Origin: Pegea sp. RAD2-039
Lineage: Eukaryota > Chordata > Thaliacea > Salpida > Salpidae
Direction: 5' to 3'
Assembly (NCBI GenBank): GCA_034620365.1
Contig: JAQGEQ010000142.1
Span: 186,001 to 250,000, forward strand
DNA length: 64,000 bases
Position numbers and translations under genes: made by a program. The stretch's first letter is position 1; each line of letters begins with the position of its first letter. Shown here piece after piece: positions 32,056-42,760 of the stretch. The notes beneath the pieces were generated by a model that did not search any database, was not told the DNA's origin, and saw only the letters and a list, made by a program, of their open reading frames with translations.

Positions 32056-34199
32056 GTTAGTAGAAACAAAGAATTATTGCTTATAATCATTTTTGCATTT
32101 AACAGTTTTCCGAATGATGATAAATTAAATTGCAACCAAAAATAAAACTAAAAATTTATCGGTCCATCTATTTTATCTATTAGCAATTTTCCGGTATTTT
32201 TCTCTCATTACAAAAAAATACTCTTTTTTGCCATTTATAGCTTATACAAACAAAAGATTTTGTGCATAGATAAATAATATTAGAATCAAGCAAGCATTTG
32301 ACAAGAAAGAAAGCTAAACAATGTTATTCCTGTGAAATTACAGATGATAGATAAATCATGATAGATAAATAAAAGAGCCCTTTAAAAGAAATTTTCTACA
32401 AGATTTGAAAACAATTTTACTATTTCTTTATGGTTAAACGCTATAAAGAAATTAAATTTTCCAAACTTTTAATTCCCTTTTTTAAGTTCTAAAATTTGTT
32501 TAATGTTGTAAAGTAAAGTTATATGCTTTGAATATTCACATTTATTTTGTTTCCAACTATGAATGGAGTTTTAAATACTAATAACTAAATAAAGTAGAAC
32601 GTTTCACTGTCTATATGATGTCACAAGGAGTATTAATTTACATATGCGCACATTATGGTGTTAGTACATACCCCAAACATGATATGGTTATAATCGGAAA
32701 CTTCAATCATGCGAGTCATCAAAACGTAACGCTAATTGCTTTTGAGTCATTTCATCTCAGTTAAAAATGCATGAAATGCAATATTCAAAAGTAAATTTCA
32801 TTTTTGTGAGATTTGTTTTAATCAGATATACATCTGAGATCTGATATCTTCTAAATTTTTTTTAAACTTTTTTTTTCTGTATCGAAGAATATTAAGCTTT
32901 TTGGTTTAATTCTATAAAAGGTTACATCAGTAGCTGTTTACATAACATAGACACAATCACACGTTCGCACACACGCACAGCCTAATTGTATGTTGATAAA
33001 AGCTACAAATTGAATAAAAGCAGAATTTTATTAAATAATTCAAAACTATTTTAAGAAGTTTGTAGAAATTATTATCAGGAAAATTACTTGCTTTCGATAA
33101 CACTGTAAAAAAAACTCCTTAAACTTTTTGAAAAACTCAACATCTTAATATATGAGGGTTCAAACAATGAAAATTTGTACCCTAAAGATATTAAATTATC
33201 ATGGTGATTGTATTATATATAAAACTAATTTTGCCTTGTGATGATGATTTCGTTTACTTTTTTCAATATCTCTTTTTCAATATTTACTTTTTATGTTTTA
33301 TTTAAATTTTCAATAACCTTTAAATTGATCTGAAATAAATTCAAATGAATAAAACAATTTTCATAGATAAAAATTTATTTTTATGTGAACATCTTTGCTC
33401 ACAATAAATATGAAGCAAACAAATAAATATCGCAATTAATTTTTCTGATTGTGAAATTATCATATTAATGATTTAATTAAAAGTGTGGGTAAAAGTATTT
33501 TATTTAATAAAGTTAAGTGCCTTAATTTCTTTATTATAAGAGGCTTATCGAAATTGACTTAACCTTTTTGAGTTATTCAAAGTAAAAAAGAATATTATTT
33601 TTTACTATTTTGTGAAGATAACTTGAATTATAGTTTAAAAGTCAGGGAGTAAAAAACATCGAGCGAAATATGTCAGTGACGTACTTCAAACGTAGTAACT
33701 CTCCTTTTTTTCACCCCGAATGATATCTCTCGAAAAAAGCGAGTTCTAAAAACTTTTTCTTTTGAATCTCTTGTTTTTAATATAAATAGACGTACAGAAC
33801 TCTAAAATCATTCATTGTAGTCTTGAGGTATTAACCAAAGAGAAGTTTTGATGATTGTAAAGAGAGTAATTGAGAAGTATGTTCACGAAATATTTGGCTG
33901 TTTTTGGTTAGATCATTCACAAGTCAGCCATTTTAATTGCATGAAAAATTACTTAATTAGTTTAAACTTTTTTTTATCTGATTTTTTTGCAAGATATATG
34001 AATTTTGATTGTTATATTTTTTATCATTCTAGTTTATTTGATGTGATGAATTTTTTTTTATACCTTATGCTTATAAAGTGCTAATTTTAACAATTTATTT
34101 GAGATTTTTCTTGGAGTTTTAAATAATTTACCAAATACGGTTTTTTAGGTTTTATAAATTTTCTTATAAAATTATTTTTATCCTAATCTTAAATTTACA
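32056..34199. repeat. Upstream DNA of HR4-like gene 2 (copy of 18227-20376)
   Basis: See 18227-20376. High similarity throughout. It includes a possible upstream open frame at 33848-34084 (IVKRVIEKYVHEIFG…) and an acceptor-like 'ttttttagg' near 34142-34150. The promoter of the receptor gene is probably in this block. Confidence 0.6.
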
Positions 34200-36022
34200 A
34201 TGTCATCCACCTCATCGAGGAATCTAGAAGAACCAGAGTCGTCACAACCCAGCAGTTCTGCTTCTTACCAGGCGGCTTCATCTTATATACCATGTATTTT
34301 TAATCCGTTTATTTACCCTTCTCAAGCTAGATCAACACAGCCACATTTCGGCAGTTTGATGTACTTAAATTACTTGCACAGTAATATCAGATCAAACAGA
34401 AACCCTGGTCAGCCCTCAAATGTGGCACCCGGTAACAGTAGATGGTTATATAGTGGTCAAGAGACGGATTTTTATCCACCACAACAAGGGCTAATGTTGC
34501 AGGGTCTGCAAAACTGTACATATCCCATTAGTGCTCCTTATCTTAATAATCCATACCAATTCCCAATTCGCTTTGGATATGAGGGGATTTTTTCAGCCTC
34601 CGGTCCTATGGTAATGAATTCAGCCTTAAATCAAAGGGAACCTTCATTTGAAACATCAACATCTGACCAAATGACTAGAAAAAAAGAAAAGAAAGAAATG
34701 AAAAAATCAAATGGTTAGTCAGAACAAACGGTGTTTTTCCGACTAATCACTTTTTTACTTTAATGTTTAGAGTCCGTAGACAATCAAAACCAATGTCTTG
34801 TTTGTGGAGATGATTCTACTGGATTTCATTACGGTATTCGGACATGTGAAGGCTGTAAAAGCTTTTTCAGGCGTACGATTATAGAAAAAAAAGTTTACTA
34901 TTGTAAACAAAAAAAAGTTTGTCCCATAAATCAACATCAGCGTAACAAGTGCCAGTATTGTCGTCTTAAAACCTGCCTCAAGTGTGGAATGAATCGAAAA
35001 GGTCTGTTAAAAGTTAATTTACTTTATGCTCTAAACTTCTAATGATTTCACAGGACTGCGTGAAGATGGAATGCCAGGTGGACGTTTTATAATAGGTCCT
35101 GTTGAAGTATGTATATTTTATTAATATTATCACTATACTGGTGTTACATCTCATTTTATTTGTAAAGAACCCTTCTCTAGAGATGGACGACATTCTCTCT
35201 GGAAAAATTTGGGAAACTGATGAGCATAGCCTAGCAGTAAATCAATTTTCTGGTGATAATTCTACAAGCTCAAACTTGAACAGTGATACAAATCAGCGTC
35301 CTACAACTTCTAAGGAGCTCTCCCACAATCTTTGCTCAAGAAGCGGTATAAAACGCAAGAATAGCAAAAAACAACTTGTAACTGGAAGAAACTTTTTTAT
35401 AAAAAACATATTGAAGCACAAAAATGTCAAACCAAGATCTTCCGATGAGCCTGGTAATTCTGGCGCTTCACGTGGACTTACCTCAGGTATTTCTAGTACT
35501 TTACGAACGATCAGTATTTCAATTAAACAAATTCAAAATTCAGGCCTTCCTGCAACTTTACATATGTTTCCTGCTTCAAACAATTCATTTATATGCCCTA
35601 ATTCTGCTACTCAACCAAAACGTCGTAAAGAAAAGCCCCTGGTTCTTCAAAGAAATACATTAGTAAATAATACTCCAGTTACTGGTTCTGGTTACTCACC
35701 TACTAGCATTCCTACTCGGAATAGAGGCAGCAAGTATGTTTTTTATTTTTCTTCTTTTACAAACCTTACTAATTTTGATTTGTTAAATTACAGCAGCCCC
35801 TTTGTACTTACTGGATTAGGCACTCCGATTGAAAACAAGAACAGTTTGCGTCAATCGGATGAAATTAAAATAATGCAGAGTTATTACAACATCCCTTCTT
35901 CTTCATTAGCTTCCTCTGTCAGCTATTCTGCTGCTGCTTGTGCTGGTGATGCTACTGCTGATCAAATTGATTTTTCTAAGGAGCGACCCTTGGATCTTCG
36001 AACAAGAAAATCGAATTATTAA
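34200..36022 (+). CDS. NR6A/HR4-like nuclear receptor 2, no LBD
   Basis: The best-preserved receptor. Exons: 34200-34713, 34771-35001, 35054-35106, 35168-35733, 35794-36022 (530 aa). All introns are GT-AG and 52-61 nt. The last is 60 nt, so the frame also stays open if retained, and it has a TACTAAT branch-point-like motif. ATG at 34200 follows 'aatttaca'. A Ser/Pro/Tyr/Gln-rich N-terminus (about 170 aa, ending in a Lys-rich stretch) precedes a DBD with eight zinc Cys and P-box CEGCKS, CQYCRLKTCL..GMNRKG, then REDGMPGGR..IGPVE (NR6A-type extension) and PSLEMDDILSGK. The remaining ~270 residues are Ser/Asn-rich with basic patches, and no ligand-binding domain is recognisable. The C-terminus SKERPLDLRTRKSNY holds a PLDLR motif like CtBP-binding PxDLS sites, recalling the LBD-less Knirps group. 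AATAAA occurs at 36063 and 36118. Confidence 0.88.
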
Positions 36023-37150
36023 AGTTGTTACATATAAGAAGCAAGCTTGAATTGTGTGGGTTAATAAAGATGTTTGTAGAAATGCTGGAATATTTGTACT
36101 GACGTTGTAAATCATCGAATAAATACATTTGTAACAAGTAAAAATTGTTGTTGTAAAATCGTCAGGTCCTTTTTCATATAAGAAATATACTTTTATGAAA
36201 AATGTTTGTCACAAAAGTTTATTCATGTCTCAATATTTATTCAGTTTATTCAGCACTTCGTTACAGGTGACAGCTGTTATAGCGAACAAGCAAAATAGTA
36301 TGAATTCGATAGTAATATGACTTTTGGAGAATAGTAAAATGGTAAAAACGTAACATCTTTGGTGATGTAGAGAAAATAAGAACAACTGAATGGTCGTTGA
36401 AATTATCGAATTGTAATTTTATGTTTAATTATCAGAATTTTAAATAGCTCGAATAAAAATTGATGTATTTACTGCAAGTATATAGATACATATATAAGTT
36501 GCAGCAGTTTGAAGCATAAGAGAAAAATAAGATATTTTATATATAAATTAAAAAAGAGAAAAAAAGAAAAATAAATAGTGAGTTAATAATGAAGATAATC
36601 TCAAACTTTTGGAATATACCACCAAAGTATGTTCAGCTCCTCAAAGTATCTTTAAGGTCCCGAAATTAATGTTCAAAACTCAACAGAAAAAAGTTTTAGA
36701 ATTAATTTAGAATTACAGATTATTTTTAATGTTTCAGAAAGTTTTGAAAATTGTTTAGAGTGAAGAATACTTTAAAAGTCTTAAGAGTTTTCGGAAAATG
36801 TTTATTCTAGAAGGTTCGAACCTGTGGTAGGGCTCCCACAAATATACTAAGGTTTCGAGGATACATTTAGCAATTTAGAATAATCATCATCATTTACGCC
36901 ATAATCGTCATCAACGCGATGGAAGTTGAAATACCAAAATCATCATCAGAAAGATGTCTTTAACCTCCGGATTCAAGTTGAACAGATAACTTCCGCTTTT
37001 GATAAAGGTCGCTGCAAAACAATCACTAGATGACGTCATCGCTTCACATGAAGACCCGAAGATATGACTTTGAAGACGCAGCAGCGAAATATCGTGTATT
37101 ACTTGTGATAAATTATTCTATCTAGATAAGAAATTGATTCAATTTTTTTG
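36023..37150. other. 3' flank and intergenic DNA
   Basis: AATAAA at 36063-36068 and 36118-36123 are candidate poly(A) signals for receptor 2. Beyond is AT-rich DNA without a gene. One TGACGTCA at 37031-37038 lies in a short, less AT-rich patch (36880-37100) resembling the CRE repeat family. Confidence 0.5.
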
Positions 37151-37695
37151 AGGTTTGTTACACCAGAGTTCTTTGATGAAAGTAACATCTATTGTTGACC
37201 AAATTATAAGTGGCAAGCCTGCAATGGTGATTGCAAATTCTGCAACAAAATTTGCTCTGATGAGGATCCGCTTTTCATCCATAAGTAACAAATTTAAATC
37301 AACTGTTTTTATAGTAAATGTAACATCAATGACAAAACATCTATCTCATTCAATTCTAAGTCAAACCTGTTATGCGACATTACCAAATCGATATCTGCTG
37401 ATTATTGGCCAAATCTAAATATGAAATTGTCAACGAAAAAAATTCTAGTTTGTCCAAATCGATAGCTAAACACCCCTACCCAGAAATCGGTCACAAGGGT
37501 TCGTTAGTCGTTGTTTCCGATTAAAAAAAAAACTGCTAACGGGGAGCAACTTTGTGAAGGCCACAGACACGCACCAAAAATTTATTTTGTATCATGTAGA
37601 CAGAGAAAACAATGTAATCATCAGTTTTTGCGTGAAAACATCTGTATGATGGTTAAGGAGTTTAGCAAAAGTTTGAATATTTTGATTTTTTTCTA
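37151..37695 (+). pseudogene. Cys/His-rich coding-like remnants
   Basis: Two runs with protein-like composition. Near 37180-37290 one frame gives CNGDCKFCNKICSDED…FIHK, while an overlapping frame is open for 87 codons. At 37540-37660 a frame gives LCEGHRHAP…SCRQRKQCNHQFLRENICMM. The spacing C-x5-C-x9-C resembles a nuclear-receptor second finger, and the H-x-H followed by a new YF.SC unit resembles FLYWCH fingers. Neither is convincing, and stops separate the runs. Confidence 0.25.
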
Positions 37696-38360
37696 GTTTC
37701 AGCAAATTGGGTATTTAAAATTTTTGTATTAACTAATTTTTGTAATCAATAAAAAATGAATAAACTTTCTGTTTATAATTAGGGATACTGTTAACATTTT
37801 ATTTGTTTATTCAAATATTGATAAATAATTTACACAACTTTAATACAGCTTGTTTTTTACAAACAGAATAATATATTTTCTTGATAATTTCTAAAACTTA
37901 CCAACTCCTTTGCAAACTTGCATAACGTTTTTTGCTTATTTATACATAATTTACAAAAGTTTATAATTATTATTTGATCATACATCTATAAAAAAAAAGA
38001 TTTCATTTCGAACTGTTTTGTGTACCAAGATGTAGAAAAAATCTTTGTCAAAATGTTTTTAGTTTTCGGCATTTGCTGTAATTTCTAGGAATTAAAAACA
38101 AGCTTTTTATGCATTTGAAACTGGCAGAAAAACAGATTTAAGGATGAGCAAGTTCAATTGCAAAAGTCTATTTTTAATTATTTAAAGCAACGCTTGTAAT
38201 TCTTAAAAAATTATTTAATATTTTTAAACCATAAAACAGTTGGATTTTTATTAGTAATGCAAAATTTTGCGGCTAGACTAATAACTGAAACTTTCATTAA
38301 AGGCGATGATTTATTTTAATATAATATGTATATCAAAAGTTAAGACATTTCTTTTTAAAA
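37696..38360. other. AT-rich non-coding stretch
   Basis: No gene or repeat partner recognised. Confidence 0.45.
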
Positions 38361-39300
38361 ATAGTTTTTATATAACAAAATTTAACAAACTTTATTTTTA
38401 TCAAATTATGTAGGTAGTTTATTTAAGTGGTAGTTATAATAGTGTAAATGAAGCAATTATTTTAAATGTCTTTAATTGTTGCAAGATGTTAGAAAACTTA
38501 AAGTTGTGTTCATAATGTGATGATAATGAATGTCTATACATATCTTTATTTAAATGATTGAGGTGACTAATAACAACGAGTAGTATACTAACGATATGCA
38601 CTATCCACCACAAAGCCTTATACGGGTGACAACGGTCTACGCAAGAATGTCTTTCAACACATTTAGATCCACAGCAAAATACTTGATTATTCTTGCTAAG
38701 AAAAGTTTGAACAAATTTTAAGTTTAAAAATGAATCTTTGTTAGACTTATTGGAAGTACAAAAGTTTACATTTGAGATTGATTTATAAAAACTATTATAC
38801 GTTGTTCTTTAAGTTCATGAGATTAATTAACAAATTAATTAACAAGAAAGGGAAACCTCCTTTTAAAATCATATGTTTTTGTCTCATACTATCATATCAT
38901 GATTCGAATATTGTTTGAACTAAATTTAGAATTAGTTATTACAAGTGATGATAAAAGATTTGAATAATTATTAAACAAAATCTGATACTTTTTTGAATTT
39001 TATAATTAGTAAACAAAAAACATTTTACTATAACAAATTCTATAAGATAATATCTATTTACATAAGAAGATATGCGATATATGAGCAGAACACAATAGAT
39101 AATTTTTCATTTTTGCAACTACTAATTCTATAACTCAATGTATCAACCCACTCACTCAAAAGATTACATTTTCGGTTTATAATTTGGTAGCACATCATGA
39201 CCTTAGTACTTCCAAATAATCTATTTGTAGATGTTTAAATTAATGATGAATTTAATGATGTTATTGTCATAGTTTCATAAATATTTCATCATAAGTTATT
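38360..39300 (+). repeat. Duplicated non-coding block (pairs with 3190-4260)
   Basis: See 3190-4260. Same order of landmarks, with several deletions relative to it. Confidence 0.75.
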
Positions 39301-39897
39301 AGCCATAAATAATATTTAGTACTTTAAAATAAATGATTTAAGCTATGATAATTAATTTTGTCGATTATATTACTCTATTAGTCAGTAGTCAATATTTTAT
39401 CAACATTTGTAGATTACTTTTCGTAATACTACTGGTTCTGGGGTATTTAAAGTTTGAAAGAAAATTTGCCCTTAAATTTATCAAATATTTATCAAAATCA
39501 TTTTAGATTTGATTGAATTAATTAAGGCTACTGTTGTCGTTGTAACCGTAAACATATTTTTTTCTGTTTTTATAACACCTGGTAATTAACATCTTCGTAT
39601 CTTGGAAGATAAGTTAGAAACAGTTATCTATATTAACTCTTGTGAATTTTTGATTAAAGCAAATAACTACAAATTAGATTCTGTTTATCCTTTTTATTTC
39701 TAGCAAAATTTAATTTTGGTCTTCCAAACTAAACTTTTTAATAAATAATCAATTAAATTGAAACAAGGTTATATTTTTTTCACAAGTTACAAATAGTAAC
39801 ATCAAATAAATGAATTAAAAAAAACAAAACAAAAAGAAATCTTGAGAGAATTTTTAAATCAAAGAGAGAATAAAAAATTGATATTGTTTTTTTTTCC
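39301..39897. other. AT-rich non-coding stretch
   Basis: Nothing recognised. Confidence 0.45.
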
Positions 39898-40140
39898 TAT
39901 AAACATTTCGAAGATCACAAAAGGAATCCCAACCCAATCTTCAGAATTCGTCATGATTGCATCATTAGTGACATCACCATCGCAAGATGTAGCAAGCGAG
40001 TAAGGACACTTGTCGAAGTATTTGAGCAGATGACGATGACAAAAAACCCAAGAATTCAGCTAAAAAAGTTACTGCAACATAAAAGAGTTAATACTTTTCC
40101 AATAGAGATGATAACCTCATCTGTGACGTTAATCGATTAG
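39898..40140 (+). CDS. Possible coding exon, unknown
   Basis: Open for 80 codons to a TAG at 40138: YKHFEDHKRNPNPIFRIRHD, CIISDITIARCSKRVRTLVE, VFEQMTMTKNPRIQLKKLLQ, then HKRVNTFPIEMITSSVTLID. The DNA is markedly less AT-rich than upstream and uses mixed codons. It has no upstream ATG, so it would have to be an internal or terminal exon. It is preceded by a pyrimidine-rich run but no clean AG. The family is not recognised. It directly precedes the CRE-bearing repeat. Confidence 0.35.
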   Translation, partial: YKHFEDHKRNPNPIFRIRHDCIISDITIARCSKRVRTLVEVFEQMTMTKNPRIQLKKLLQHKRVNTFPIEMITSSVTLID

Positions 40141-40309
40141 GTCAATTCGCATATCTAGTAGTCACCATGGTAGCAAAAACGATAAATAGAAGATCGCTTT
40201 AAAAGATGTCATCGAATACAGATTACCCAAACTGAGTAGTTGCTGAATGCATTTCGACGATTTGGAGATCTTACAAAGATCACGATTAGATGAGGAACAA
40301 TAAAGTGAG

Positions 40310-41560
40310 ATAGATGTCGGATCTTTGATTCACTTCCATCTTTTGCCTAAAAGATAACTTTCTTCTACATTACTTCGTATATAAGTCCTTGCGCTGTTGG
40401 TCCAAGGAACATAAACACAAGACTGTTGATTTGCTCAAACACGACATCTGGTGGAAACTGGAAACTTATTCACGCAGCGACCATTACGTCACAATCAGAA
40501 GGATTAAACAAAGAAGAGCCAACTCCTGAAAAGACCAGTCCTCGACTGTCCTAGCTCCATACACATTTTGAGCTGGAAATAACCAACTTCATAATGACGT
40601 CATTGCTGATAACTCTAACAAAACAGAAGCGAAGTGTCAACTTCAAGCCAATGCCGACCAGGTGGCCTCGTAGCGTAAATAGATCTCAAATGATGAAATC
40701 TTCACCCACAGCTCGTCTCTGCACGATAATATGCAAATGGGTGGGCGAGAATGGATAAGGACATATGATAGGGACAGCTTGTTGCATCACCTCTACATCT
40801 TTATCTGGTAGTTAGTTGTGCAATGTATGATGAAGACGAAGAAGCTCAGAGTTGCTGCGACAAAACTAGATGAATTCTGTGAGAAGCAAAAGTTATACGT
40901 GAGGTGGACAGATAGTAGGACAAATAGAGTTGTCCAAAGAAATATGGACATACAGTCGAATATAGAAGAAGCATTATAATATGTGGACAGCTCATAAGAC
41001 ATTTGGACAGGTAATAGGACAAATTATAGGTAGTAGGGACATGTTATAAGTAGTAGGATAACTATATTTTCATAATAAAGTCGCTATAATATAGCTTTGG
41101 TGACGTCATCACCTGCCAGCAGCCGCCTGGTTCTGGTTGACAGTGATGAAACCAAATAAGGCGGTCCGAATCGACTACGAAATACTGGGAGCGACGATCT
41201 AAGGTGATCTTTGTAATGCTGATGCTGTATCGAATCAATCTTTCTGTCGTGATAATTGTTAAACGATGACGTCATCAGACAAATTAAGTTTTTTCTCTAT
41301 TCACCATCACGGCATCTAATTGATCTTCTGATATGTTTCAGTGATTTCGTCATTAACAATGCTCGTATAACGACCTTAAGATATCTCTTGTGAACGCGAT
41401 TTGAAGTTTCTATAAAGATTCATGTGAAGAAAGTTACATCCGGTAAGGTAATGAAGAAGCTTACAAATAGTTCTTCTTCTAATGCTGTGATGTCAACACG
41501 ATCAAGTTGCAATTACCAGCGCGGTGTTGCTTCAGTGACGTCACTATCGTAATGAAGATC
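40310..41560 (+). repeat. CRE-bearing dispersed repeat, longest copy
   Basis: A composite of about 1.25 kb whose parts recur at 6985-7245 and 27780-28190 (same strand) and at 51240-52190 and 57710-58660 (inverted). It contains four TGACGTCA palindromes (40595, 41101, 41267, 41536) and is visibly richer in G+C than its flanks. Degenerate coding traces include the LVFMFLG…VEESYLLGKRWK fragment (40480-40330, minus) and, on plus near 41405-41545, VSIKIHVKKVTSGKVMKKLT followed by NSSSSNAVMSTRSSC and GVASVTSL. It looks like a decayed gene family or mobile element. Confidence 0.65.
41101..41543. promoter_or_regulatory. Cluster of three TGACGTCA palindromes
   Basis: Exact TGACGTCA at 41101-41108, 41267-41274 and 41536-41543, with a fourth at 40595-40602 upstream, all in the CRE-bearing repeat. 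Function is unproven. Confidence 0.35.
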
Positions 41561-42760
41561 ACCGTCTTTCGTAAAAATCCATCCAAATCTATTGAAGATT
41601 GAAAGTAGATTTCTGGATTTATTTCAAACTCATTTAACTTCAGTTGAATATTTCATTTGCTAAGTCTTAGTAGCAGCAGAGCAAATTTTAGTTTATCTAC
41701 TTTTATCAAGAATCCACAAAAAATACTTAAAAATGAAATTAGTTACACAAAAAAGTGGTAGTTAGTTGATTAAAAACCTTCAAGTGAAGCAGCAAATTTC
41801 TTTTTCTTCTTATTTCAGCTAATTTTTAAAGCATCGGACACAAATAACTTTCCCTTTGTCTACTGTGTTACTACACCAAAGTCTCTAACCTCTTTAAAAT
41901 ATTTATTAACAAGTTATGAATTAAGTATTTTGTTTAACATATATTATTATTTATGCATACAACTGGCAGTTTTTTTTCATCCTATTTACTTATATAGTTT
42001 TATTAATTTTAAATTAACCGTTTATAATTTGCTTATACCTCTACAGATTTTATATTCTTTAATTTTTTTTCTCATCGTATTGTTTCGTTTTTTTCGTTAT
42101 AACAACTGATCATTTTACCACCTGTAACTATGATTGGTGTAAAATAGGTAAACTAATAATTAAGTGTAATGATTCAATAATAACCATTATCTAATGAAAA
42201 CAATGTCTTTATTTAGAGAGTTAACATTTTTACTATTTGTATTTATACGTTTTATTTCAAATAAAGTACTTTTAGTTAAAGATAAAACAATACTGCATAT
42301 ATACAAATGTTAAAACTTTCAAATGTTTTTTGTGCAAAACTAACATTAACAAAACCAAAACTACTTGTTCGATTTTTTAGTGGCGAATCACAGTTAAAAT
42401 AAGTTTCAGTTAATTTATTAATTGTAAAATTCACTAATAAAATATATTTTCTATTATGCTAGGAAAAGTTTGACAAAAAAAGTTTAGTAACTACGTTACT
42501 GGTAGTATGTAAAGAAAACAACTTATTTATGTCTTAATTTTTAAACTTCAAAACTAAACATAAGGATTTTAATTACTATCAATTTACTTTTTATTAAGTG
42601 TGTATGCTCAACTGATTTTTTTTATAATACCATAATAGTTAAGCAATCTAATGAAACTAGCTTGTTAAGTTTCATATTTCTTATATAAATTTTTACTAGT
42701 ATTGAAATAAAAGTATATATTTAGAACCTTATTAATTTTTGCTTGATATCTTCTAAGGGC
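41561..42760. other. AT-rich non-coding stretch
   Basis: No gene recognised. Confidence 0.45.

Noticed and set aside
36800-36850. tRNA-like T-arm (ggttcgaacc) near 36812
   Set aside because: No acceptor stem, D-arm or anticodon arm can be drawn at the right distances on either strand. It is a short palindrome only.
37540-37660. Fourth receptor DBD (C-x5-C-x9-C spacing in a Cys/His-rich run)
   Set aside because: The last Cys pair, the HYG block and the KGFF block are missing, and a FLYWCH-like reading fits about as well. Listed only as unidentified remnants.
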